From NCBI GenBank assembly GCA_016845175.1, contig JAERTD010000033.1:18076-82075 (forward strand): DNA of 64,000 bases, written 5' to 3'. Origin of the DNA: Bacteroidota bacterium (lineage in GTDB: Bacteria; Bacteroidota; Bacteroidia; Bacteroidales; F082). The notes below the pieces were generated by a model. The model made no database searches and was not told where the DNA came from. It saw only the letters and a program-made list of their open reading frames with translations. Below are positions 43,920 to 53,192 of the stretch, in pieces; the stretch's first letter is position 1, and each line of letters starts with the position of its first letter. A program made the translations under genes and the position numbers.

Positions 43920-44648
43920 TTACCATGTACTATATAGCCAATAGAAGCCTACCACTATGGCTGCAAGTCCTGCTAGTCCATTTATGGCAATAAATATATT
44001 GTCTTTCTTCTTTTGAGTTGCCATTTGACCCATGAGGCCTATGATAATTGAAAAAACCATCATGGCCAGTACTGTTCCTATCCCAAAGCCTACCAGGTAC
44101 TCAACCGATTCCATCCGTGTTTCGAAAGCCAGGGTAGGCAAGAGGTGAACAATATGGGAAACGCCAGCAAGGCCGTGCAATATACCAATGCCCAATGCAG
44201 CCAGATAGGTCTGTTTTAAGACTTTCTCGTGGGTGTGCTTGTGCACATTAACGCTGTCATGGTCATGGTCGTGGGTATGTACAAAGACATTACCGGATTC
44301 ATCTTCATGGGTATGCACATGGGCATGTTTGGTAGTTTTGTTGTATTGTATCATCCTGTAAATGGCCCAGACACCAATAACGACCAGTAGCAGACCTACG
44401 ATGCGTTCGCTGTTGTCTGAGATAAAATCAACAGGAATGAGTTCTTTAAAAAAGAAAAACAGCATGCCAATGAGCAACATACCTATAAGATGCCCCAGTC
44501 CCCAGGCCATACCAATTAACCATGGGCGTATTTTTTTGGTTAGTGCCAATGGTCCTACGGCTGCCAAATGATCAGGCCCACTCAACACATGAGCAAAGGC
44601 TGCAATTATGCCAAAAAGAACCGGAAATCCCGCTACAATCTCATTCAT
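43920..44648 (-). CDS. Nickel/cobalt permease-like membrane protein (NicO/UreH type)
   Basis: A 242 aa protein with six membrane segments. The signature HVLSGPDHLAAVGPL near the N-terminus and GILHGLAGVSHIVHLLP in segment four are typical of the NicO/UreH group. A cytoplasmic His-rich loop (about residues 107-142; HAHVHTHEDE, HTHDHDHDS) can bind Ni2+. It should supply nickel for HoxH. It is the first gene of the operon with the barrel protein and rex and is divergent from truA. Confidence 0.85.
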   Translation of the reverse strand: MNEIVAGFPVLFGIIAAFAHVLSGPDHLAAVGPLALTKKIRPWLIGMAWGLGHLIGMLLIGMLFFFFKELIPVDFISDNSERIVGLLLVVIGVWAIYRMIQYNKTTKHAHVHTHEDESGNVFVHTHDHDHDSVNVHKHTHEKVLKQTYLAALGIGILHGLAGVSHIVHLLPTLAFETRMESVEYLVGFGIGTVLAMMVFSIIIGLMGQMATQKKKDNIFIAINGLAGLAAIVVGFYWLYSTW

Positions 44649-44669
44649 AGGTTTACTCTTTAAACATCA

Positions 44670-44677
44670 CAAAGATA
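44670..44677 (-). promoter_or_regulatory. -7 element of the nickel permease-rex operon
   Basis: TATCTTTG on minus matches TAnnTTTG and ends 21 bases before the ATG at 44648. No Rex box is seen here, so rex is probably not strongly self-regulated at this promoter. Confidence 0.5.
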
Positions 44678-44742
44678 GGGCTTATAACAATAAGGTTATG
44701 ACGATATTGTATTTGTAAAGGGTCTAAATTTATAGGTTTGTG

Positions 44743-44750
44743 TACATTTG
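44743..44750 (+). promoter_or_regulatory. -7 element of truA
   Basis: TACATTTG matches TAnnTTTG and ends 25 bases before the truA ATG. Confidence 0.5.
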
Positions 44751-44775
44751 ATTCTCCTTAGTAAAAAAACAAAGC

Positions 44776-45507
44776 ATGACACGTTATTTTGTTAAACTTG
44801 CCTATAACGGATCCCGTTATCATGGTTGGCAAAGCCAGCATAATGCCCATAGTATTCAGGCCGAACTCAATGAAAAGCTATCTGCTATGTTAGGTTCTCC
44901 CATTAACATTATTGGCTGTGGAAGAACAGATACCGGAGTTCATGCTTCCACATTCTATGCACACTTTGAGGCTGAGCAATTGCCACATAAAGAAGCAGAC
45001 TTTGTATTTAAACTCAATCGTTTTCTACCGGCTGATATTGTCATTTATGATGTGTATCAAGTAGCCGATGATATGCATGCCAGGTTTAGTGCAAAGAGCA
45101 GAACCTATCGTTATTATATCAATCCGATTAAGGATCCGTTTGCAGAGTTTTCCAGTTATTATTACCCAGCACCGCTGGATGTGGAACTTATGAATCAGGC
45201 AGCACGAATTATTCTAGAGTATGAAGATTTTACCAGCTTTTCAAAGTTGCATACCCAAACTGCCACCAATTTATGTGAAGTTACTGAAGCAGCCTGGCAC
45301 AAAACCAAAAGAAGGTTGATTTTTAGTATTACTGCCAATAGATTTCTACGCAATATGGTGAGGGCAGTAGTAGGTACTTTATTGGAAGTGGGAAAAGGAA
45401 AACTTGAGGTTGAAGATGTACGGAAGGTTATTGAATCAAAAGACCGATCAAAGGCTGGTTTTTCAGTTCCTGCTCATGGTTTGTATCTGGAAGATGTAAG
45501 CTATTAA
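44776..45507 (+). CDS. truA: tRNA pseudouridine synthase A
   Basis: A 243 aa protein with the catalytic Asp in CGRTDTGVHAST, the YNGSRYHGWQSQ RNA-binding start and FLRNMVRAVVGTLLEVG near the C-terminus. It isomerises U38-U40 in tRNA anticodon arms. It is complete and followed by a strong terminator. Confidence 0.97.
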   Translation: MTRYFVKLAYNGSRYHGWQSQHNAHSIQAELNEKLSAMLGSPINIIGCGRTDTGVHASTFYAHFEAEQLPHKEADFVFKLNRFLPADIVIYDVYQVADDMHARFSAKSRTYRYYINPIKDPFAEFSSYYYPAPLDVELMNQAARIILEYEDFTSFSKLHTQTATNLCEVTEAAWHKTKRRLIFSITANRFLRNMVRAVVGTLLEVGKGKLEVEDVRKVIESKDRSKAGFSVPAHGLYLEDVSY

Positions 45508-45526
45508 TCTAATTGAAAAGAAAATA

Positions 45527-45560
45527 AAAACCGGGTATAGAAAAATCCATACCCGGTTTT
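45527..45560. terminator. Bidirectional terminator between truA and the convergent gene
   Basis: AAAACCGGGTAT (45527-45538) and ATACCCGGTTTT (45549-45560) form a 12-base perfect stem with a ten-base loop and A/T tracts on both sides, so it works for both strands. Confidence 0.9.
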
Positions 45561-45579
45561 ATAATGTAAACTAGCTGGA

Positions 45580-46050
45580 TTATTTCTTTTCTAATTCGCC
45601 AACCATTGGCATGGTGTTCATTAACTCAACCTGAATAATGCTTTTCAGATAGCGTTCGAACTGGTAAAACTGTGCTGCTGGTTTGGGGCCAATAGACTTT
45701 GATATTCTATTGGTGTATTTGTTAATCAGTTTGTTATAGGAGTTGTGGTTAGCCATACTCTCTTTCAGCATTTTAGAAAGTGATTCGCCTTCCAGCTCAA
45801 AATAGTGTTCTACATATTTTTCAAGTACTTTAAATCGTTTTTTGGCGAGTTCTTTCCTTTCTGCTTCATAGGAATCATATAATTTCCAGAATGCATCAGT
45901 ATTGGCGTCAGAGATTTTAATTACTTCGGAAACTACCTGCTTTTTTTGCATGCCGAAAAGGGCCTGATACAAGTCTACTTCTTCATTATAATCTTGAGCA
46001 AAGCCAACGCTACTGGCCATTACCATTAGGGCTAAAATAATTTTCTTCAT
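45580..46050 (-). CDS. Secreted helical protein of unknown function
   Basis: A 156 aa protein with signal peptide (LALMVMASSVGFAQ). The mature part is almost wholly amphipathic helix, rich in Lys, Glu and Tyr (DAFWKLYDSYEAERKELAKK), and ends VGELEKK. It resembles small periplasmic chaperone-like proteins of the CpxP/Spy kind in size and style but without an LTxxQ motif. Function unknown. Confidence 0.6.
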   Translation of the reverse strand: MKKIILALMVMASSVGFAQDYNEEVDLYQALFGMQKKQVVSEVIKISDANTDAFWKLYDSYEAERKELAKKRFKVLEKYVEHYFELEGESLSKMLKESMANHNSYNKLINKYTNRISKSIGPKPAAQFYQFERYLKSIIQVELMNTMPMVGELEKK

Positions 46051-46122
46051 TTTGATAAAATTGATTTAATGTTTATTGTTAATTAATTGAATTCAAATTT
46101 TGTGGTGATCTTTAAACAAGTG

Positions 46123-48576
46123 TCAATCAGATTTTTTTTTGTTCAAATCAATGGCTGGGTCCACTGAGCGGATATGTAAATCGCGCTGAGGGAAAGGGAT
46201 TTCAATGGATTCTTTCTTCAGTATGTCATGAACCAGGAACATTACTTCTGAGCGAATGCGAAGCCCTTCATCGAAGTTTCCTGTCCAGAACAACAAGCGG
46301 AAATCCAGAGAGCTTTCACCCAATTCCTGGAAGAATACAAGTGGGGCTGGGAATTTCATTACATCTGGATGATTCTGTAGCTCCTGCATGAATAATTCCC
46401 TGACTCTGTGTGGATCAGAACCATAGGCCACGCCAGCAATGATTTCTATGCGTTTTCTTTGATCGGATAAAGTCCAGTTTACCACTTCGTTTGAGATGAA
46501 TTGGCCATTGGGTACTATTACTTCAGCTCCATCAAAGGTTCTCACCTTACTGGATCTGATCCCTATGGACTTTACATTTCCCAAAAGGGTGCCGACTTCA
46601 ACTGTATCACCAATCTGTATGGGCCTTTCAAAGAGAAGAATAAGTCCGGATACCAGATTGTTAAAAATGTTTTGCAAACCAAAACCAATACCCACGCCAA
46701 AGGCTCCGAATAATACAGTCATACTTGACATAGGAATTCCTGTAGAAGTAGCTGCCAATAATAACCCCAGGGTAATAATGCTATACCTAACCAGCATAGC
46801 TGCTGTATGGGGAACACCCTTAGGAAGTTTAAGACGGTTCAGTACATCTTCTTCTAAGATCACATGAATGATACGTGCAATAAATATGGACAACCATATC
46901 ACAAAGAAAAACATACCCACATCAGTCAGGGCAAATTCAACTGATCCAATAACTATTTCTTCATTAAAGAAGTCAGAAAGAGCTTTGGCAACAGGTCGGT
47001 TGATATTTATGATATTACCCAAAGCATTCACCCAGGCCAATACTGCAACTGTATTAATAATTTTAATGATTTTAACCTTCAATTGTTGACCGTATAGCCT
47101 GATAATATTGAGTTTAAGGAGCTGAGGGCTTTCTACGGCAACACTTATCAAACCATTAATAATTATGGCTGTAGTTGCCATTAAAGTACCTCCGAATATA
47201 CTGCCAATCGGTATGTTTATTAGTATGGCTGACAAAAGAATGGCACCAGATAACAAGGCTATTAATCCAAGGAAAGCGGTTAGTCCGTGTATATATAACA
47301 GGAAGCCTACAATCCGGTTTCTGGCCACCTTGCCTCCTTTTCGCTGGGAATAGTGTTTGCCAAGGCTTATGAAAATAATGATCAACAATATGCTGATAAT
47401 CATCAGTATCAGACTATAATAGATGCTGTCAGCAGGGAAGATGACATACACAGTATGCAATAGTATCACTAGCCCGAATAGGTAGACGTATTTATGGAAG
47501 CGCCTTCTGACAAAGGTCTTTACAATAACTACCATTGGGAAAACAACAATAAACCTAAGGATATCTTTCAGTAATTCAGGTCTGTTGACAAAAAATAGTG
47601 AGCCAGCAAATAAACCAATGATAAGGGCGGCACTCACGCTTCTTGAGAGGATTTTGTAAAGTATCTTCCGGTAGATAGAATCTTCTTTTACATCAAAACT
47701 CAATATGCGTTTTTTAAATATTTTGAAAATCAGAATGAGCAGTACGATCAAGGTGATCCCAGCGATGAGAGGGATGTCAGCATCCTTAATATAAGTGATT
47801 AAACCGCTAACTTCTGTTTCATAGAAAAACTCCAGGGGTCGTTCCAGATCCCAGGTTTTGGAATCGCTAAAATCGAACTCAAAAAAGGAGTGCTGATTGA
47901 GTTCAAATAATTCATCCGCTAATCCTAATGCGATTTGATCAATATGAACCATAAACTCTTCGATTATAAGCCCCATTTCAATGGTACGGTCCAGTGTTGC
48001 CAGCAATCTGTCGCTTTTTAGATGGCTGGCACTACTCAGGCTGTCGAATTGGAATAACAGCTGGTCTATGCGCTCAAAAACTGACTCATCAGGGTTTTCC
48101 TCCTTGAGTACTATTTTTGTATTTTCCCATAACTGCATGTCCTCCAGCAGTGTTTTCTTTCTGTCATTTACATTTGAAAGATTGTTAGAGAAATTGGATT
48201 TTTCTGTGTCGAGTCTTGCGCTCAGTTTTCTCCAATAGCCAATTTTGTTGTTCAGAAAACGTGGATTACTGGCTTCGAGATCAATGCCTTTGTCAATTTG
48301 AAGCAGACTGTCCAATTCTCCCAGCAATTTACGGTTCGCTTCTCGCATATCATCAACCACTTCATCGGTAATCATGGCTTCAGCTATGCGTTTGACTTCT
48401 ATAAGTGCTTCACCCAGTTGAATGGGAACATCCGCTATGCTTATAGTTTCTGGTTTAACTATAGTTGTATCAACAACTTCCTCATTGTTTTGAGGATTAT
48501 AGCCAAATGCAGCAGGACCATAGATGAATGAAAGTATCAGAAATACAATTCCAATCTTGATTCTATAACTTCCCAT
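46123..48576 (-). CDS. Large MscS family mechanosensitive channel
   Basis: An 817 aa protein with a signal peptide, a coiled periplasmic region (about residues 50-230), about ten membrane segments, then the MscS core. The pore helix region has GVGIGFGLQNIFNNLVSG, and the beta domain has FERPIQIGDTVEVG and TFDGAEVIVPNGQFISN. It resembles MscK/YbdG-type large channels and should release solutes under hypo-osmotic shock. It stands alone, with gaps on both sides. Confidence 0.92.
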   Translation of the reverse strand: MGSYRIKIGIVFLILSFIYGPAAFGYNPQNNEEVVDTTIVKPETISIADVPIQLGEALIEVKRIAEAMITDEVVDDMREANRKLLGELDSLLQIDKGIDLEASNPRFLNNKIGYWRKLSARLDTEKSNFSNNLSNVNDRKKTLLEDMQLWENTKIVLKEENPDESVFERIDQLLFQFDSLSSASHLKSDRLLATLDRTIEMGLIIEEFMVHIDQIALGLADELFELNQHSFFEFDFSDSKTWDLERPLEFFYETEVSGLITYIKDADIPLIAGITLIVLLILIFKIFKKRILSFDVKEDSIYRKILYKILSRSVSAALIIGLFAGSLFFVNRPELLKDILRFIVVFPMVVIVKTFVRRRFHKYVYLFGLVILLHTVYVIFPADSIYYSLILMIISILLIIIFISLGKHYSQRKGGKVARNRIVGFLLYIHGLTAFLGLIALLSGAILLSAILINIPIGSIFGGTLMATTAIIINGLISVAVESPQLLKLNIIRLYGQQLKVKIIKIINTVAVLAWVNALGNIININRPVAKALSDFFNEEIVIGSVEFALTDVGMFFFVIWLSIFIARIIHVILEEDVLNRLKLPKGVPHTAAMLVRYSIITLGLLLAATSTGIPMSSMTVLFGAFGVGIGFGLQNIFNNLVSGLILLFERPIQIGDTVEVGTLLGNVKSIGIRSSKVRTFDGAEVIVPNGQFISNEVVNWTLSDQRKRIEIIAGVAYGSDPHRVRELFMQELQNHPDVMKFPAPLVFFQELGESSLDFRLLFWTGNFDEGLRIRSEVMFLVHDILKKESIEIPFPQRDLHIRSVDPAIDLNKKKSD

Positions 48577-48713
48577 ATCGTATTGTTTAAGTGTGGTTCT
48601 GGTGTTCCAGTGTCGCTTATGAATTATTCATTGGTCATAGAAAAACAACCAATTGTATATCATTGACACATAGAATCAAATATACAAAATATAAGGTCTT
48701 TTTCTAAAGCCAT

Positions 48714-49730
48714 TTACCATTCCCAACCAAAGCCTGTGTGGAATACATAGTCCGTTTCAGGTGCACCTGCCACAGGTTGGTTATCGTAGTTGAAGGTTAG
48801 GTTCAACTTTATATAAAAATCAAGTGGTAAGTCGTATTTGGTGTCAAGGTTAAAGTCAGAACGCCATCGTCCTGCCTCCGTAAAACTAGGGTAGGCGGTT
48901 AGACGGGTGAGTAGGCTGAAATCCCCTAAATCGAATAAGTTTAACTCTGTACCTATAAAACCTTCCAAACTATTCTTTTCAGGAGTTTCATCAGTGAAAC
49001 GCTCATTGTTGAAAGCTACCCCTGCACTAAAACCCCAATAACTTTTGTTGGTGTGAATCACATATTTACCCATACCCAAATTCCCGGTCGACCTAAGGTC
49101 GAGTTTTTGCTCCGAATTGGATAAAAATTCATAAGCCACAACCGCATACCAATCTCTGGGCAAATAGTATTTATAGGAAAGCCCACCATCCTGACGATTG
49201 ATATCTGAAGTGGAGTCCTGCCTGGAGAAAAGCGTATTGAAGCTTCCATTGAGGGCCCATCTTTTGGCCATATAACCTATACTGGATCTCATGGATAGTT
49301 GCATCATATTGTTGGCTTTGGTCATATCAAGACCTAAGTCAATATTGGCATATAGTTGACTCCAGAACCCTCTTTTTACTGCATCCAGAAAGACGATATC
49401 CATCAGGGGAGATGGAATGGTATCTTGTGAGTCGGTTATTATGTTAGTTTGGTAATCAGCACTGGTTAACAATCGGCCATTGATACGTCGACCATCGTCC
49501 AGTGTAATCAGGAAAAAGCTTTCTGAAAATACTTCTTTTACCCCATCCCATTCAATTTTAAAATCACTGTCACTGTAATCTGTTTCCACAATCAGAACAC
49601 CTTTGTCCATTTCCTTGATTTCCCCAATAATATAATTACCATTTTTAAAAACCAATGAGTCGTTCTGACCTTGAATATTAAAAACTATTGCCAGAAAAAC
49701 CAGCATTAGTAAGTGCTTCAACTTAAGCAT
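48714..49730 (-). CDS. DUF481-like outer membrane protein
   Basis: A protein of about 338 aa with a signal peptide (LLMLVFLAIVFNIQGQ). The N-terminal third (NYIIGEIKEMDKGVLIVETDYSDSDFKIEW) is a small beta domain, and the rest is a barrel with aromatic strand ends (KYDLPLDFYIKLNLTFNYD), ending in a Trp. This layout fits DUF481 (salt-induced outer membrane protein). The frame could begin at 49781, but ATG 49730 avoids overlap with the SYLF gene and starts the signal peptide properly. Confidence 0.78.
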   Translation of the reverse strand: MLKLKHLLMLVFLAIVFNIQGQNDSLVFKNGNYIIGEIKEMDKGVLIVETDYSDSDFKIEWDGVKEVFSESFFLITLDDGRRINGRLLTSADYQTNIITDSQDTIPSPLMDIVFLDAVKRGFWSQLYANIDLGLDMTKANNMMQLSMRSSIGYMAKRWALNGSFNTLFSRQDSTSDINRQDGGLSYKYYLPRDWYAVVAYEFLSNSEQKLDLRSTGNLGMGKYVIHTNKSYWGFSAGVAFNNERFTDETPEKNSLEGFIGTELNLFDLGDFSLLTRLTAYPSFTEAGRWRSDFNLDTKYDLPLDFYIKLNLTFNYDNQPVAGAPETDYVFHTGFGWEW

Positions 49731-49749
49731 ATTAAAAAGATCTTTGTTA

Positions 49750-50268
49750 TTAGTAAGGCTCCACTTTAAATTTCTGTCCACCCACAGAGGCTTCGTACAT
49801 CAGGCCGCCTTGAGCTAGGGTGAATACCAGCATGCCATCGCGATATTCAGCATCGGCAGAAACACCTGCTTTTAGAGCCACAGCCGATACCTGAGCAGCA
49901 AATTCAAAATTGTTACCAACAAAACGTTCATAGGCTTTGGCATCTTTAAAGAATATTACCTCTGAATACTTTTGCCCACCTGCCTGAAAACCAATGGTCA
50001 CCTGTGACATCTTTGTGTCTGCTACTGCAGCTCCAGCTTTAAATACTGTGCCTTTGCCACCAGCACCACCAACACCTAAGCCGCCTTTTCCGATACCTGG
50101 GAAGATGGCATAACCATAAGCAGTATTAAAGAATTTACTGATTCCGGGATCCTTTTCTTTGAATTCCTGCATGGTTTTCTGTGCTTTGGAAACATCATTT
50201 TTTTGGGCTGTAGCAGTAAAACAAAACACTGCAAACATCATACTTAGGAATATAATTCTAGATTTCAT
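49750..50268 (-). CDS. Secreted SYLF (Ysc84) lipid-binding domain protein
   Basis: A 172 aa protein with a signal peptide (MMFAVFCFTATAQ). The glycine-rich FPGIGKGGLGVGGAGGKG and QVTIGFQAGGQKYSEVIFF are hallmarks of the SYLF/Ysc84 domain, which binds membrane lipid. It is exported here, probably to the outer membrane. It precedes the DUF481 gene by 19 bases. Confidence 0.87.
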   Translation of the reverse strand: MKSRIIFLSMMFAVFCFTATAQKNDVSKAQKTMQEFKEKDPGISKFFNTAYGYAIFPGIGKGGLGVGGAGGKGTVFKAGAAVADTKMSQVTIGFQAGGQKYSEVIFFKDAKAYERFVGNNFEFAAQVSAVALKAGVSADAEYRDGMLVFTLAQGGLMYEASVGGQKFKVEPY

Positions 50269-50679
50269 AATAGTGGATTTTGTTGTATAAAATTAGTCAA
50301 ACAATTGCATGCCTCAAAATCAAAGCATTTAAAAAAAATGTCTTAGTTAGAACCATTGTTAGGTTTTGGGATGATAGTAAAGAACAAAATTGGCTTAACA
50401 CTCCCCTAAGAATGAATTATAATAACCTGATAATCTGTTCTTTGAAAATACTTATCAGTTGTTCCTGGCATCAGAATAATAAAGACACAATAATAATAAA
50501 AACTTGTATAAACCTGAATGTAAAGATAAAAAGCTTGTCAAAATGATCAATATGCTTCATAACTGATCTGTTTAACAGCGGGCTGAGGGAGTGCCGAAAG
50601 TCTTTGCAATCAAATAAAGTGTACTTTTGCCGCCCAAATTGGTCCAACACTGTTCCAAAAAAACTAGAATTTACATACA
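50269..50679. other. Intergenic region between SYLF gene and typA
   Basis: A 411-base AT-rich divergent gap. I see no credible gene in it; short frames here lack domain character. It holds the typA promoter at its right end. A CTGTTTAACAG palindrome (around 50570-50580) is too compact to be a Rex box. Confidence 0.5.
50622..50629 (+). promoter_or_regulatory. -7 element of typA
   Basis: TACTTTTG matches TAnnTTTG. The following GCCGCCC and a leader of about 45 bases are typical of translation-related Bacteroidota promoters. A TTTG at 50603-50606 is 15 bases upstream, somewhat short for a -33 element. Confidence 0.55.
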
Positions 50680-52482
50680 ATGCTCGAAATTAGAAATATT
50701 GCCATCATTGCTCACGTTGATCATGGTAAAACAACCCTGGTAGACAGGATGCTACATCAGGTAAAGCTATTCAGAGAAAATGAAGAGGTTGGGGAACTTA
50801 TTCTCGACAATAATGATCTGGAACGTGAACGTGGGATTACCATACTGTCGAAGAATGTGTCAGTCCGATACAAAGGTGTTAAAATTAATATTATAGATAC
50901 CCCTGGCCACTCCGACTTTGGAGGAGAGGTTGAGCGTGTTCTGAATATGGCTGACGGTGTCATTCTATTGGTAGATGCCTTTGAAGGGCCCATGCCACAG
51001 ACCCGGTTTGTATTACAAAAAGCCATTGATCTGGGACTCAAACCCATAGTGGTAATAAATAAAGTTGACAAACCCAATTGTCGTCCGGATGAGGTGTATG
51101 AGGCTGTATTCGATTTGATGTTTAACCTGGGTGCTACTGAAGATCAGCTTGATTTTCCAGTGGTTTATGGTTCTTCCAAACAAGGCTGGATGTCGGATGA
51201 CTGGGAAAAACCAGCTGAGGATGTGTCCCATTTACTGGATGAGATAGTCACCCACATACCTGCAGCCAAATATGTGGATGGCACGCCACAAATGCAGATT
51301 ACCTCTCTTGATTACTCTTCCTATGTTGGAAGGATAGCAGTAGGTCGTCTGTTAAGAGGTAAACTGCAAATGGGGATGAATGTGTCTTTGGTAAAGCGCG
51401 ATGGCAAGGTGACCAAATCCAAAATTAAAGAACTCTATTTATTTGAAGGACTTGGCAAAGAGAAGTGTAAAACAGAGGTTCATGCTGGTGATATTGTAGC
51501 CCTGATGGGTTTGGAAGATTTTGAAATTGGTGATACGGTAACTGATTTCGAAGAACCTGAAGGTTTACCGGCCATTAAGATTGATGAGCCAACCATGAGT
51601 ATGATCTTTACCATCAATAATTCACCTTTCTTTGGCAAGGAAGGTAAGTATGTGACCTCCCGTCACCTCAGAGACCGATTATTCCTGGAAACAGAAAAGA
51701 ACCTGGCCTTAAAAGTTGAAGAAACCCTGTCAGCGGACAGCTATCAGGTTTTTGGAAGAGGCATTCTTCACTTATCCATTCTGGTGGAAACCATGAGACG
51801 TGAGGGTTATGAATTTCAATTGGGACAACCACAGGTAATCATTAAAGAAATTGATGGTAAGAAAAATGAGCCCATTGAAAGTTTGACGGTGTTGGTACCA
51901 GAAGACTTTTCTGGAAAAGTAATAGACATTGTAACCCTCAGAAAGGGTGAGTTTCTGAATATGGAGACCAAAAATGATCGCATGATGTTGGAGTTTAATA
52001 TTCCTTCCCGAGGCATTATTGGTTTGAGAAATAGTATTTTAACAGCTACGGAAGGGGAAGCCATCATTGCCCATCGTTTTAAAAGTTTCGAACCCTGGAA
52101 GGGTGAGGTCAGAGGACGCCAGAATGGGGCCTTGATTTCCATGGAAACAGGAACAGCCATACCTTACGCCATCTGGAAGTTGATTGACAGAGGTAAATTT
52201 TATATTCATACCAATGAAGATGTGTATGCAGGACAGGTGGTTGGTGAGGCGAGCCGGGCCGGGGATATTGTCATGAATATCTGTAAGTCCAAAAAGCTGA
52301 CAAATATGAGAGCATCAGGATCAGATGAGAAAGTATTGATACCGCCTCCCATTCAGTTTTCGCTGGAAGAGTATATGGAAATCATTAAAGAAGATGAATA
52401 CCTGGAAGTTACTCCAAGAAGTCTCAGGTTAAGGAAGATACTTTTAAGTGAGCATGATCGTAAACGAGCTGCCAAGAATTAA
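50680..52482 (+). CDS. typA: Ribosome-associated GTPase TypA/BipA
   Basis: A 600 aa EF-G-like GTPase with G1 AHVDHGKTTLVDRML, G2 RERGITILSK, G3 DTPGHSDFGGEVERV, G4 NKVDKPNC, and domains II, III, V and the TypA-specific C-terminal domain (GEASRAGDIVMN region). It binds 70S ribosomes and aids assembly and stress or cold adaptation. Its TAA overlaps the ATG of the next gene (TAATG), so the lipoprotein downstream is coupled. Confidence 0.98.
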   Translation: MLEIRNIAIIAHVDHGKTTLVDRMLHQVKLFRENEEVGELILDNNDLERERGITILSKNVSVRYKGVKINIIDTPGHSDFGGEVERVLNMADGVILLVDAFEGPMPQTRFVLQKAIDLGLKPIVVINKVDKPNCRPDEVYEAVFDLMFNLGATEDQLDFPVVYGSSKQGWMSDDWEKPAEDVSHLLDEIVTHIPAAKYVDGTPQMQITSLDYSSYVGRIAVGRLLRGKLQMGMNVSLVKRDGKVTKSKIKELYLFEGLGKEKCKTEVHAGDIVALMGLEDFEIGDTVTDFEEPEGLPAIKIDEPTMSMIFTINNSPFFGKEGKYVTSRHLRDRLFLETEKNLALKVEETLSADSYQVFGRGILHLSILVETMRREGYEFQLGQPQVIIKEIDGKKNEPIESLTVLVPEDFSGKVIDIVTLRKGEFLNMETKNDRMMLEFNIPSRGIIGLRNSILTATEGEAIIAHRFKSFEPWKGEVRGRQNGALISMETGTAIPYAIWKLIDRGKFYIHTNEDVYAGQVVGEASRAGDIVMNICKSKKLTNMRASGSDEKVLIPPPIQFSLEEYMEIIKEDEYLEVTPRSLRLRKILLSEHDRKRAAKN

Positions 52483-53102
52483 TGAAAGTTAAGATTATTA
52501 AAACCAGCACCATGATTAGGAAAGCGTTTTTGTTTGTAGGAGTACTATGGGTAGGCTTTGCAACCCACTCTTGTGATATACTCAACCAGGTTGCTGAAAC
52601 TGAAAGGTTTGCAGCATGTGATTTTGCATTAACCGGTGTTAAGGTAACCGATGTCAGTGGCATTGATTTTACTACAATCAATAAAGCAGCTGACCTTGGG
52701 GTAGGAGAGATGATGACCCTGGGGCAGCGCTTGTTTAGCGGCAAGTTACCTGCAAAAATGCAGGTTGATGTGAGAGCAAAAAACAGCAACAGTAAAACGG
52801 CAGGCATTAATGGTATGGCCTGGAAGGTGTTTATTGATGATCAGGAATTTGTAGGTGGCCAGCTGAATCGAGCTGTCCAGGTAGCTCCATATTCGGTTGA
52901 AACCTTTCCTATTCAGGTGAATGTTGATTTAATGGAAATGATGCAGCATGAATCCCTACCCAAAATTCTCAATGTGGTTTTTGGTATGGATAACAAAACT
53001 ACACTTCAAGAATTGGGCATTTCTGTTAAAATCAAACCTAGTTATAAAACAAGCACTGGTGCGATAAAGGAATTCCCAACCTGGATCACCATCAGACCGT
53101 AG
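52482..53102 (+). CDS. LEA14/WHy-like lipoprotein coupled to typA
   Basis: A 206 aa protein with a hydrophobic N-terminus and a lipobox-like FATHSC (Cys about residue 30). ACDFALTGVKVTDVSGIDF and two similar strands fit the LEA_2/WHy beta-sandwich domain. An ATG at 52512 gives a neater signal peptide, but the TAATG overlap favours 52482. The role is unknown, with desiccation or envelope stress suggested by the family. Confidence 0.72.
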   Translation: MKVKIIKTSTMIRKAFLFVGVLWVGFATHSCDILNQVAETERFAACDFALTGVKVTDVSGIDFTTINKAADLGVGEMMTLGQRLFSGKLPAKMQVDVRAKNSNSKTAGINGMAWKVFIDDQEFVGGQLNRAVQVAPYSVETFPIQVNVDLMEMMQHESLPKILNVVFGMDNKTTLQELGISVKIKPSYKTSTGAIKEFPTWITIRP

Positions 53103-53115
53103 GAATTGAACTTAG

Positions 53116-53176
53116 AGGTTATTAGTTATATGTTGATGGTTTCAACTTTTGACTATTGACCAGTCACTAATAACCT
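53116..53176. repeat. Inverted repeat between convergent genes
   Basis: AGGTTATTAGT (53116-53126) and ACTAATAACCT (53166-53176) are perfect 11-base arms around a 39-base loop. It sits between the convergent lipoprotein and efflux genes. It could be a weak bidirectional terminator or the remnant of a small repeat element. Confidence 0.45.
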
Positions 53177-53192
53177 ATAACCCTTGTAGTAT

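Noticed and set aside
44678..44700. Rex box before the nickel permease-rex operon (TTGTTATAAG)
   Set aside because: No complementary second half at the right distance.
50565..50582. CTGTTTAACAG palindrome upstream of typA as a Rex box
   Set aside because: The arms are separated by one base instead of four, so the geometry does not fit Rex.
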